Notes under the pieces: model-generated
What the model was told of the DNA's origin: nothing
The model's input: only the letters and a program-made list of their open reading frames with translations
Database searches by the model: none
Assembly (NCBI GenBank): GCA_026707665.1
Contig: JAPOWK010000039.1
Span: 1 to 64,000 of the forward strand
Length of the DNA stretch: 64,000 bases
From: Chloroflexota bacterium
Lineage (GTDB): Bacteria > Chloroflexota > Anaerolineae > Aggregatilineales > Phototrophicaceae
Direction of reading: 5' to 3'
Shown: positions 23,687 to 31,886 of the stretch, piece after piece
Numbering within the stretch: the first letter of the stretch is position 1
How the letters are laid out: each line of letters opens with the position of its first letter
Translations under genes and position numbers: made by a program

Positions 23687-25825
23687 TTGTATCGGTCAAT
23701 CATTGCAACTGTCATCGTTGCGATTGCTTGTCTTGCGCTCTCGCCAGGACACCATGCGCAAAACAAGGATTGTACCGAAGCCGGCACAATCTCGCGCGAG
23801 ACATACTTCAGCGCAATCTCCGACCATGAGCGGAAATACACCATTTATCTGCCGCCCTGTTATCCGGCGACGGATGAGTCTTATCCACTGCTTTTGCTCT
23901 TGCACGGCTCGGACGCTGACGACAGTCAATGGACGCGCTTGGGTTTTTTGAACGAGCTGGAAATAGCCATCCAGCAAGACAGCGCTCCGCCCATGATCGT
24001 TCTGATGCCTTATGGTGGATCGATCGCGAACAAAAATCGCTTCAACGGCATCAGCTACGACAGGATCTTGCTCGACCTGGTGAATCAGGCGGAGGAGCGT
24101 TATCGCATCAACGGAACGCGCGCGGTCGGCGGCATCTCGCGCGGCGGCTTCTGGGCTTACCATCTTGGCTTGCGCTTTGCTGACGAGTTCGTCGCCATCG
24201 GCGGTCACAGTCCCTATTTTGACCGCGAGCACGCCGAGCCGGCCGACAACCCGCTTGATCTGGCGCAGAGCCTGCGTCGTGATACGCATTTGCAGCTATG
24301 GATGGACCGAGGCACGAACGATCATGCCGCGGACGGGATCGATCGTATGCACGTGATCTTGCGCAAGGGCGGCGTCTCGCACCAGTATGTCGTCCAGCCC
24401 GGCGGTGACCACAGCGAAGCGACCTGGCGGCGATACATCGAGGATTATCTCAATTTTTATACGAGGGCGATTGATGGTAGCGCTTCCACTGCCGCAGCGG
24501 CGGCGCAAGAGGCGAAAGGCGGCGTTGAATTGTGGCTGCCGGCGGCCGGTTTCGGCGCCTTGCGCACGTCGATTGACTCGGCTGATCTTGTAGATCTGCT
24601 GGGCGGCCAGCTCGACGAGCGCCTTGTCCTCAGCGAATCCAACGCGGAGGGATTGCTTCGGCGCGGCTTTGTTATGCATTCCCATACTCAGATCGTGCCC
24701 GATTCTAGATTGTTTCCGGCGCTCTGGCGCAATAAACGAAGCTTCACGCTCGTGCCCTTTGACCAGCTTCACTTGCGGCTTCGTCCATTGTGGCTGGATG
24801 ACATCCCCGTCGTCGATCAGTTGTCGCGTTATCCTTTGGTCTTTCGCAGCGATAATCCCAATTACAGAAGCGAAAGCCTGACGCGGATCACGCTATCGGG
24901 CACGACAGCTATCGCGCGTCACACGCTGCCGGCGGTCGAAACGATCGGTGTCGAGCGGGCGGCCAGCGGCATTGGCGATTACGCGCGCCGTTCGGATTAT
25001 TTTCATATCACGCACGAAGCCTCGATCGCGCCGACTTGCCCGCGGCATACCGGCGCCGAGTTGGGCGGGGTCAACAGCATGTGTATGCTGCGCGAACACG
25101 CGCGGCTTTTCGATATCCTGGATGTGGACGTGGTGGATCTCACCGGCAACCACATCAACGACTTTGGTTACCAGACCTTTGAGGATACCCTGGATTACTT
25201 CGAGGCACAGGGATACGCCTTGGTCGGTGGCGGACGGAACCTTGAACAGGCGCGAGAACCGCTGATCCTGGAGCGCAACGGCTCGCGAATCGGCTGGCTG
25301 GCATGCAACAATATTGGTCCTTACTACGCCTTCGCCAATGACGACCCGGACGCGCTCGGCGGGCGGCGGCCCGGGAATGCCTATTGTCGCGGCGGCTGGC
25401 TGCGCGAAACCTTGCCACAATTGGCGGCTGAAGTTGATCTTGTGCTCATGAGCGTTCACTATCGCGAGTTTGAAGCCTTCCAGCCAATGCATCAGCAGCG
25501 CCTTGACTATCAGACTTATGCCGAATGGGGCGCCGATATCGTGATCGGCACGGCCGAACACAAACCGATGACCGTCGAGTTTTATCAGACGCGACGCGGC
25601 GAGACCGCCTTCATCCATTACGGTTTAGGCAATCTGTTTTTCGATCAGCTGCCGTGGGGCAATCGCCGCTTTTTCCTCGATACGCTGTACATTTATGAAG
25701 GCAAGCTGCTCACCGTCGAGCTATTCCCCGGCATCATCGACGAGCGCGCGCGGCCGCGGCTGCTCGCCGGTGAGGATTTGTACAACTTTCTACACTTTAT
25801 GTTCGTACAGAAAAACGAGCTCTAA
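23687..25825 (+). CDS. Secreted esterase-CapA fusion protein
   Basis: 712 residues. A signal peptide (about 1-25) leads into an esterase-D-like alpha/beta hydrolase (about 40-265), with LLLLLHGSDADDSQW and nucleophile elbow GGISRGGF (Ser about 151). A 150-residue linker includes SFTLVPFDQLHLRLRPLWLDDIPV. The CapA/PGA_cap metallophosphatase-like domain (about 415-700) has VDLTGNHINDFGYQTFEDTLDYFEAQGY, IVIGTAEHKP and HYGLGNLFFDQ. The first CapA metal loop reads SGTTAIAR where GDxMxxR is expected, so one ligand may be missing. The start is TTG with GGAG upstream. A role in surface polymer or ester modification is inferred. Confidence 0.82.
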   Translation: MYRSIIATVIVAIACLALSPGHHAQNKDCTEAGTISRETYFSAISDHERKYTIYLPPCYPATDESYPLLLLLHGSDADDSQWTRLGFLNELEIAIQQDSAPPMIVLMPYGGSIANKNRFNGISYDRILLDLVNQAEERYRINGTRAVGGISRGGFWAYHLGLRFADEFVAIGGHSPYFDREHAEPADNPLDLAQSLRRDTHLQLWMDRGTNDHAADGIDRMHVILRKGGVSHQYVVQPGGDHSEATWRRYIEDYLNFYTRAIDGSASTAAAAAQEAKGGVELWLPAAGFGALRTSIDSADLVDLLGGQLDERLVLSESNAEGLLRRGFVMHSHTQIVPDSRLFPALWRNKRSFTLVPFDQLHLRLRPLWLDDIPVVDQLSRYPLVFRSDNPNYRSESLTRITLSGTTAIARHTLPAVETIGVERAASGIGDYARRSDYFHITHEASIAPTCPRHTGAELGGVNSMCMLREHARLFDILDVDVVDLTGNHINDFGYQTFEDTLDYFEAQGYALVGGGRNLEQAREPLILERNGSRIGWLACNNIGPYYAFANDDPDALGGRRPGNAYCRGGWLRETLPQLAAEVDLVLMSVHYREFEAFQPMHQQRLDYQTYAEWGADIVIGTAEHKPMTVEFYQTRRGETAFIHYGLGNLFFDQLPWGNRRFFLDTLYIYEGKLLTVELFPGIIDERARPRLLAGEDLYNFLHFMFVQKNEL

Positions 25826-26166
25826 GTTCAAATTGGCGCGGGCGGGCTTGTCTCACTGATCTTGGCGGCGACCGCGCAGCACGAACACATGCGGACACAC
25901 GTGCGACAAAGCCGCCGCCCACAAAAGATGCGTTGTATCCCGCCGTGTTTAGCTCCCCCTCCCTGACTCGTCGGGGAGGGGGCCGGGTCACGTAGACATT
26001 GACCTTCGGGGGTGGGGTTGGCTGCCGGCTGTCGCCGCCCAATTTCTGACGATATTCATACGAGGGGCACGAGATAATCTAGTCGCGGCGCGGCGCGCTA
26101 AGCTATAATGATACTGCGCTCTGGCCGAGCTTCGGTGAAGAAAAAGGCAGAGGATTCCGCCGGCTG
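25826..26166. other. Intergenic region without a gene
   Basis: 341 bases between the esterase-CapA gene and the Clp ATPase. No ORF looks real. It holds the G-rich palindromic element (25953-26021) and a TATAAT at 26104-26109 without a good -35, which may be the promoter of the Clp gene. Confidence 0.6.
25953..26021 (+). repeat. G-rich palindromic interspersed element, copy 1
   Basis: A 9-bp stem CCCCCTCCC / GGGAGGGGG with a short loop is followed by GCCGGG, then GGGGTGGGGTTGG. The same order of blocks occurs on the minus strand at 46635-46684, there without the intervening spacer of about 21 bases. The shared layout shows a dispersed repeat family rather than chance. The hairpin could also end transcription of the upstream gene, although it lacks a T-tract. 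Confidence 0.65.
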
Positions 26167-28416
26167 ATGTCTACGCTTAATCCCGATCTGATTTCTAAGG
26201 ATATGGACGCCGTGCTGAACGACGCGGTGCCGATGTTGAAGGACTTCCGCAAGTCGTCGATCATGCCGGAGATGGTATTGTTGGCGCTGCTTCGACGAGA
26301 AAACACAGCAGCCTGGCGCATGCTGAAGATGTTCGAGACGTCGCGCGGCGTCGATCTCGAGCGCCTTGAGCGGCAAGTCAAGGTAGCGACGCAATCGCGG
26401 CGGGATCCGGATGGCAGCCTTGATTTCGTCGCCATCGGCAACCGCAAGGTTTCGCTCAGCCGCCAGGCCATCGTCTTGTTGGATGACGGGCTTACGATCG
26501 CTAACTCGATGAATGAGCAGAAAATCGACACCGACCACGCTTTGGCTGTCTTGGCGGAATCATCGGTGAGCACCGGCGGCATCTTGCGCCAATTCAGCAT
26601 CACGCCAAAGGCGATACAGGACGCCTACAGCGACGCCAGCAAAATCATCCCGGCGCGCGAAGACAGCACGACCGTGGACTTCGTCAAGCGGGCGAAACGC
26701 GGTCTGTTGCGCGCGGTCCATTTTCGCGAAGATCTGCTGCGCAACGTCATCAACGTTTTGACGCAATCGGTCAATCGCCATATCGTGCTGGTCGGTCCCG
26801 ATGGCGTTGGCAAACGCACGCTGGCTTATAGCCTGGCTCTGCTAATGGCAGAGGAAAAGGGCCCGGCCGGGCTTTCGAATCTCGTGCAGATCAGCGAGAC
26901 GGCGCTGCTTGATGGCGACCAGGAGGCTTTTCGCGCGGGCATGAGCGCGGCGCGACGCGGTATCCTCTTCCTGCCGCTGATTCATCGTTTCTTTGGCGGT
27001 CCGATCAAAGCCGACTTCAACAAAGCGACTTCGCTGGTGCAAAAGGCTTTCCTGAGTGATGACCCGGTCATCATCTGCACCACAAGCGTGCAGGAGTTTG
27101 AAGAGCGGATTCAGGGCGTCAGCGCCATCATGGAAAACAGCCAGGTCATCCGCGTGGACGAACCGTCGCTCGACGAAACCGTGTGCATTCTGGAAACGAT
27201 CGCGCCCCACCTGGAATCGGATTATGAAATCGCTGTGGATCACGATGCGCTGAAGATGGCGGCGCGCATGGCTCAGCGTTTTCTCACCATCCGCCCGCTG
27301 CCGCTGAGCGCGGAACAGTTGCTGCATCGCACCGCCGCGATGGTCAACATGGGTAAACAGGATGACTTGGCTTTCAAGCCGGAAAACAATGACGCCTCGC
27401 TAGATGTCGAAGATGTGGCCGTAGTGACGAGCCAAATGACCGGCATCCCGGTCGCCAAGCTGGGCGCCGATGAGCGGCTGCGCTACGCCAATATGGAAGA
27501 TCATCTGCGGCTGCGCTTGATCGGGCAGGAGGAGGCGGTGCAGTCCGTCAGCCGCGCAATCAAAACCGCTCGCGTCGGGCTCAAGGATCCGCGGCGTCCC
27601 ATCGGCGCCTTTCTCTTTCTGGGGCCGACTGGCATCGGCAAAACGGAGCTGGCGCGCGTGTTAGCCGACTTCATGTTCGGCAGCGAAGAGAACCTCTTCC
27701 CGCTCGACATGAGTGAATACAAAGACGAAAGCAGCATCAACCGCTTGATCGGCTCGGCTGTCGGCTATGTCGGCAGCGACGAAGGCGGGCAACTCACCGA
27801 GCGAATACGACAGCAGCCCTATACAATTGTCCTGCTGGATGAGATCGAAAAGGCGCACCCGCGCATCATGGACGTGCTTCTGCAAGTGATGGAAGAGGGC
27901 CGCCTTACCGATGGGCGCGGCAATATCGCGCGTTTCAGCGAGGCGGTGGTGATTTTGACCAGCAATATCGGTTCCGAGCATCTGATGGTGCGTCATATCA
28001 CCGAAGACTTGCGCGAGATGATCATGGAGGAAGTGCTGGAATTTCTGCGGCCCGAGTTCATCAACCGGCTTGATGAAGTGATTCTATTCAATGCGCTGAG
28101 CGACGACGACTTCGTGCTCATACTGGACCTGTTGATCGAGAAGGAAAACAAACTGGCGATCGAGCGTGGACTGACTTTGACCTTTACGCAAGGCGCCAAA
28201 AACTGGCTGCTCGCGCAGAATGACGAACCGGAATTCGGCGCGCGTCCACTCCGTCGGATCTTGCGGCGCAATCTGCGAGAGCCTTTGGCCGATTTTCTGC
28301 TGCGCGCCAATCCGCCGGAAGGCACAGAAGTGCGGATCAGTTCCAGCCGAAAGCGTGGCGGTGGCTTGAAATTTTCCGCCGAAGTCGAAGGCGAAGAATT
28401 CGTGCTTGATTCCTGA
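26167..28416 (+). CDS. ClpC-like AAA+ ATPase with degenerate D1
   Basis: 749 residues. A Clp_N repeat domain lies at about 5-155. AAA D1 (about 165-385) keeps a phosphate loop, GPDGVGKRT, but with Arg after Lys; its Walker B is ILFLPLIHRF instead of ILFIDEIH, and the arginine-finger ERRF is absent. D2 (about 430-740) is intact: GPTGIGKTELAR, LLDEIEKAHP, TSNIGS, FGARPLRR. No M-domain coiled coil is seen between the rings, and the D2 loop lacks the LGF tripeptide used to dock ClpP. It may be a ClpP-independent remodeller with one active ring. The Shine-Dalgarno is weak. Confidence 0.88.
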   Translation: MSTLNPDLISKDMDAVLNDAVPMLKDFRKSSIMPEMVLLALLRRENTAAWRMLKMFETSRGVDLERLERQVKVATQSRRDPDGSLDFVAIGNRKVSLSRQAIVLLDDGLTIANSMNEQKIDTDHALAVLAESSVSTGGILRQFSITPKAIQDAYSDASKIIPAREDSTTVDFVKRAKRGLLRAVHFREDLLRNVINVLTQSVNRHIVLVGPDGVGKRTLAYSLALLMAEEKGPAGLSNLVQISETALLDGDQEAFRAGMSAARRGILFLPLIHRFFGGPIKADFNKATSLVQKAFLSDDPVIICTTSVQEFEERIQGVSAIMENSQVIRVDEPSLDETVCILETIAPHLESDYEIAVDHDALKMAARMAQRFLTIRPLPLSAEQLLHRTAAMVNMGKQDDLAFKPENNDASLDVEDVAVVTSQMTGIPVAKLGADERLRYANMEDHLRLRLIGQEEAVQSVSRAIKTARVGLKDPRRPIGAFLFLGPTGIGKTELARVLADFMFGSEENLFPLDMSEYKDESSINRLIGSAVGYVGSDEGGQLTERIRQQPYTIVLLDEIEKAHPRIMDVLLQVMEEGRLTDGRGNIARFSEAVVILTSNIGSEHLMVRHITEDLREMIMEEVLEFLRPEFINRLDEVILFNALSDDDFVLILDLLIEKENKLAIERGLTLTFTQGAKNWLLAQNDEPEFGARPLRRILRRNLREPLADFLLRANPPEGTEVRISSSRKRGGGLKFSAEVEGEEFVLDS

Positions 28417-28447
28417 ATTTTCCTGAATGGCGCTCATGGATTAAGGG

Positions 28448-28480
28448 GGCAGAGCCGATACTAGGCCTGCCTTGTTTTTT
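28448..28480 (+). terminator. Terminator after the Clp ATPase gene
   Basis: The hairpin pairs GGCAG-A-GCC with GGC-CTGCC, leaving one bulged A, and is followed by TTGTTTTTTG. It lies 31 bases after the stop codon, with a typical Rho-independent layout. Confidence 0.75.
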
Positions 28481-28515
28481 GAGAATGGGCGCGCGCGAGC
28501 GTTTTGTAAACAGTT

Positions 28516-28544
28516 TTGACGGGCGCGCGTTCGGTAAATCCAAT
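28516..28544 (+). promoter_or_regulatory. Promoter of the phosphohexomutase gene
   Basis: TTGACG is followed after 17 bases by TCCAAT. It lies between the upstream terminator and the ATG at 28565. The -10 is weak and the start would fall just before the Shine-Dalgarno GAGGAGC. Confidence 0.4.
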
Positions 28545-28564
28545 TTGAGGAGCAAGAAAGACAA

Positions 28565-29983
28565 ATGACAGCGATCGATACCTCGATTTTTCGCAAGTAC
28601 GATATCCGCGGAATCGCGGCTGGAGACGCGCCGCAACTGACGCCGGCCGTCGCCCTGCTGGTTGGCAAGGCGCTTGGAACATATTTGCCTCGTCATTTTC
28701 AGTCGCAGCGCGTATTTGTCGGCTCGGACAATCGCGTCACCTCGGGCCCGCTCAAAGCGGCGGTCATCAAAGGCTTGGCGTCCACCGGCTTGCCGGTCAC
28801 CGATATCGGCGAGGTGCTCACGCCGACTGTATACTTCGCCTCGTCATCCTATGACGGCATCGGCGCCGGCGTCATGATCACCGGCAGTCATCTCGACACG
28901 CGCTACAACGGTATCAAGATGGCGTACGGCCGGCTGGCGCTCGCGGGCGAGCAAATACAGGACCTGCTTGGCATCATCCGTGACGAAGCCTTTGCGCAGG
29001 GTCAGCCGGATATCGCCGAGGATTTCGACATGATCCAGCGGCACATGGCGGCGATTCAGAGCAAGGTGACGATGACAAAGCGAATGAAGGTCGTTTTGGA
29101 CGCCGGCAATGGCTTGTCCGGCGCTTATTTGCCGCCGGTGCTGACCGCGCTGGGCTTGGATGTGGAATGTCTCTATTGCGAGCCGGACGGCAGCTTTCCC
29201 AATCATCTTCCCAATCCGGAAGATCCCGAGATGACGCGCGATTTGGAAGCCAAAGTCGTCGAGCTGGGCGCTGATCTGGGGCTGGCTTTCGATGGCGACA
29301 GCGACCGCTGCGGCTTTATCGACAATCACGGGCATCATATCGCGGCCGATCGTCTGCTGGCGCTGCTGGCGCGCGACTTGCTGAGCCGACACCCCAATAC
29401 GCCGGTCGTTTTCGATGTCAAGGCGTCGCAGGCTTTGCCCGATGAGATCAGAAAATACGGCGGCGAGCCAGTTATGTGGAAATCGGGCCACAGCCTGATG
29501 AAGCAGAAGATGAATGAAATCGGCTCTTTGCTGGGCGGCGAAGTCAGCGGACATCTCTTCATCGGCGAAGACTATTACGGCTTTGACGACGCGCCGCTCG
29601 TTGCGCTGAAGACGCTGGAAATTATCAGCAAGTCCGATTTGACGATCGCCGAGATATTTGAGGAGATTCCCAAACTGGTGGCGACGCCGGAGATTGTGCT
29701 GTCCGCGCCGGACGATCTGAAATTCAAGATGATCGACGAGATGACGGCAAGCTTGCAGAACGACTTTGAAGTCGTGACGGTCGACGGCGCGCGCGTGAAC
29801 TTTGATCAGGGCTGGGGGCTGGTGCGGGCGAGCAATACACAGCCAGCCGTCACGCTAAGATTCGAGGCCTATACCCGCCCGCAGATCGCCCGCTACATGC
29901 GTGTCTTCAGGGCGCAACTGGTCAAATATCCTCAAATCAACCGGGAGCGATTTGAGGAACTGCTGATCGAGTTCAGCGCCTGA
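28565..29983 (+). CDS. manB: Phosphomannomutase/phosphoglucomutase family enzyme
   Basis: 472 residues, the usual length. Domain 1 begins FRKYDIRGIA. The catalytic loop is ITGSHLDTRYNGIKM with Ser108. The metal loop is FDGDSDRCGF. The sugar-binding loop is GEVSGHLFIGE, and the C-terminal phosphate loop is RASNTQPAVTLRFEA. It interconverts 1- and 6-phosphohexoses for glycan precursors. The catalytic loop is atypical: the TASHNP consensus here reads TGSHLD, losing Asn and Pro, although the serine remains. GAGGAGC precedes the ATG. Substrate preference cannot be read from sequence. Confidence 0.9.
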   Translation: MTAIDTSIFRKYDIRGIAAGDAPQLTPAVALLVGKALGTYLPRHFQSQRVFVGSDNRVTSGPLKAAVIKGLASTGLPVTDIGEVLTPTVYFASSSYDGIGAGVMITGSHLDTRYNGIKMAYGRLALAGEQIQDLLGIIRDEAFAQGQPDIAEDFDMIQRHMAAIQSKVTMTKRMKVVLDAGNGLSGAYLPPVLTALGLDVECLYCEPDGSFPNHLPNPEDPEMTRDLEAKVVELGADLGLAFDGDSDRCGFIDNHGHHIAADRLLALLARDLLSRHPNTPVVFDVKASQALPDEIRKYGGEPVMWKSGHSLMKQKMNEIGSLLGGEVSGHLFIGEDYYGFDDAPLVALKTLEIISKSDLTIAEIFEEIPKLVATPEIVLSAPDDLKFKMIDEMTASLQNDFEVVTVDGARVNFDQGWGLVRASNTQPAVTLRFEAYTRPQIARYMRVFRAQLVKYPQINRERFEELLIEFSA

Positions 29984-30010
29984 GCGAATCAAAAATTCAC
30001 GAGTCCAACA

Positions 30011-30730
30011 GTGTCTGCGCGGCGAGATTTCTTTCAGGACATCTACCGTTATCGATCTCATCAGTTCGATCGTTTGGTGGCGCGTGAAGATGTGCATGGC
30101 AACCTATTTGCCGCGCTGCATGATATCCGTCCCCTGGCGGGCTTGCGAGTGGTTGAATTTGGCGCGGGCACTGGTCGAATCACTAGGCTCCTCTCTGTTC
30201 TCGTTGATCGCGTCTACGCTTTTGACATCGAGCCGTCAATGCTAAGACAGGCGGACTGGAGCATGCGCGCAAGCGGCATGACCAATTGGCGCCTTGCGAT
30301 CGGCGACAACGGGCGCATGCCAGTCGCTTCGCGCTGCGCTGATCTGGTCGTTGAAGGCTGGAGCTTTGCTCACGTCGTCGGCTGGTATCCACAGGATTGG
30401 CTTGCGCAAACTGACATGATGCTCGCCGAGATGGAGCGCATCCTGAAACCGGGCGGCGTCGCCATTCTCATCGAGACGATGGGTACTGGCAGGCGACACC
30501 CTCTGGCGCCTTCGCCAAAGCTGGCGAAATTGTATGATTACTGGGAGCGCGAACATGGCTTCTCCTATCGCTGGATCCGCACTGATTTTCACTTCGGCTC
30601 CCCGCAAGAAGCCGACGAGCTTATGCGCTTCTTCTTCGGTGATGAGATGGCGGACGAGTGTCTGGATGGTGACACGGTGATCGTGCCGGAGTGCACCGGC
30701 ATCTGGTGGAAGCAGTTCGCCGGCCGATAG
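30011..30730 (+). CDS. Class I SAM-dependent methyltransferase
   Basis: 239 residues. The SAM motif I is VVEFGAGTGRITRLL, with AFDIEPSML at the end of beta2 and EMERILKPGGVAILIETMGT for the later strands. It resembles the Methyltransf_11 group; the substrate is unknown. The GTG start at 30011 has no strong Shine-Dalgarno. It follows the hexomutase by 27 bases and may be co-transcribed, which would suit modification of a sugar or lipid, but this is inference. Confidence 0.83.
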   Translation: MSARRDFFQDIYRYRSHQFDRLVAREDVHGNLFAALHDIRPLAGLRVVEFGAGTGRITRLLSVLVDRVYAFDIEPSMLRQADWSMRASGMTNWRLAIGDNGRMPVASRCADLVVEGWSFAHVVGWYPQDWLAQTDMMLAEMERILKPGGVAILIETMGTGRRHPLAPSPKLAKLYDYWEREHGFSYRWIRTDFHFGSPQEADELMRFFFGDEMADECLDGDTVIVPECTGIWWKQFAGR

Positions 30731-30742
30731 CTCGCCCGAGTC

Positions 30743-31006
30743 TCAGAAGGGCGCCGGCGGCGATATCGCCTGCGCCAGATAATTGAAGATGCTGAAGAGC
30801 AAGAGGACGGTCGCGCCGAAAACCACGAGAAGCGATCCATAGATGATTTGACGCTGGTCCCAGGCGCGCGTCCGCCGTGGCGGCGACTCGTCACGACTGC
30901 GCTGCAGTTTTCGCCGCCAGGTTCGGTCGCGGTCGACGATCAAAATGACACCCCAGGCGATGAAGGGCAAACCAAAAATCGAGCCGAAGCAAAGTGCCGC
31001 TAACAT
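30743..31006 (-). CDS. Small two-helix membrane protein, unknown
   Basis: About 87 residues if it starts at the ATG at 31006. Two hydrophobic helices (MLAALCFGSIFGLPFIAWGVIL and IIYGSLLVVFGATVLLLFSIF) flank a basic, arginine-rich loop. The longer ORF-track start would run into the upstream intergenic region and the opposite-strand gene, and its extra sequence does not look coding. No family is recognised. The ribosome binding site is weak and the start uncertain. Confidence 0.5.
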   Translation of the reverse strand: MLAALCFGSIFGLPFIAWGVILIVDRDRTWRRKLQRSRDESPPRRTRAWDQRQIIYGSLLVVFGATVLLLFSIFNYLAQAISPPAPF

Positions 31007-31214
31007 AAAACAAACGCCTGCCGCCAACTTGCACGGGACAATTGCATAACATGGTTGCGCTGCGATGTCGCGTTCATCGCCTACGTTCCGCTGGCATTTT
31101 AGCGCATGGGCTGGGTGCGGCACTATTGCATCATCAATGAATTGCGTTATGATGTTCGCATAACATCCTCCGTTTCCCCTTGTGGATACGCACGTAAAGA
31201 GAAGCAGACTGCCC

Positions 31215-31886
31215 ATGCTAAACGCGCCAGACCTAGCCCCCAATATCGAGTTTGAGGTGGACCGGGAGCACTCGGGCGTCCGCATGGTCGGTTGTGTCAC
31301 CTTCATTGTCGGCGCGCTCGTCAGCTACCTGCTTATCGGCAGTATCATCCCCCAGGGCGGCTTGATCACGATTGGCGCGGCGCTCTTCGTGGCAGTGCTC
31401 TTGACTTACGGCGCCGATTATCTGACCAAGACCTACTGGCCAAGCAATCGCGCCATCCAATTCGCGGGCGACATGATCAAGCTGGTCAGCGGCAGCAAGA
31501 TACAGGGCTCCATCGACGCGGCGCAAAACGTCAATCTGCTCATGTGGCATTTCGAGGCGAAGCGACATCCACGCGTGCCCAAGGGCTGGTATGTTGTGGC
31601 GAACGCGCTGGAGCAGGACGGCGAGTACATCGTTACCTATAGCATCGTCTCGCCAGCGGACTTTGAGGCGCTGCCGCTCTCGCGTCTTTCGCTCCAGTAT
31701 CAGCGCAAGAAAAAGCGCAAGAATGAAGACGGGCGCGACCTGCGCGAAGCCGGCAACTACCGCCGCATCGCCCAGGCGGAGTTTCATCGGGGCGAGCTCG
31801 GCGCGGAGATGTCGCAAGAAGATTACTACGCGTATCTGGATTATCTGGCCGATACCTATACCTCCTGGATGCCGAAAGACAAATGA
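31215..31886 (+). CDS. Membrane protein of unknown function
   Basis: About 223 residues from the ATG at 31215; a GTG at 31182 is an alternative. Two hydrophobic helices lie near the N-terminus (GCVTFIVGALVSYLLIGSIIP and LITIGAALFVAVLLTYGADYL). A soluble part follows, with a strongly basic segment (QYQRKKKRKNEDGRDLREAGNYRR) and an acidic, tyrosine-rich end. No family is recognised. Its stop overlaps the next gene's ATG in an ATGA junction, so it is translationally coupled to the secreted protein downstream. That pairing is the best clue to its role. Confidence 0.65.
   Translation: MLNAPDLAPNIEFEVDREHSGVRMVGCVTFIVGALVSYLLIGSIIPQGGLITIGAALFVAVLLTYGADYLTKTYWPSNRAIQFAGDMIKLVSGSKIQGSIDAAQNVNLLMWHFEAKRHPRVPKGWYVVANALEQDGEYIVTYSIVSPADFEALPLSRLSLQYQRKKKRKNEDGRDLREAGNYRRIAQAEFHRGELGAEMSQEDYYAYLDYLADTYTSWMPKDK

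Noticed and set aside
30995-31306. Upstream half of the 187-residue minus-strand ORF
   Set aside because: It overlaps the start of the opposite-strand gene and its composition is not protein-like; only the two-helix C-terminal part is kept.
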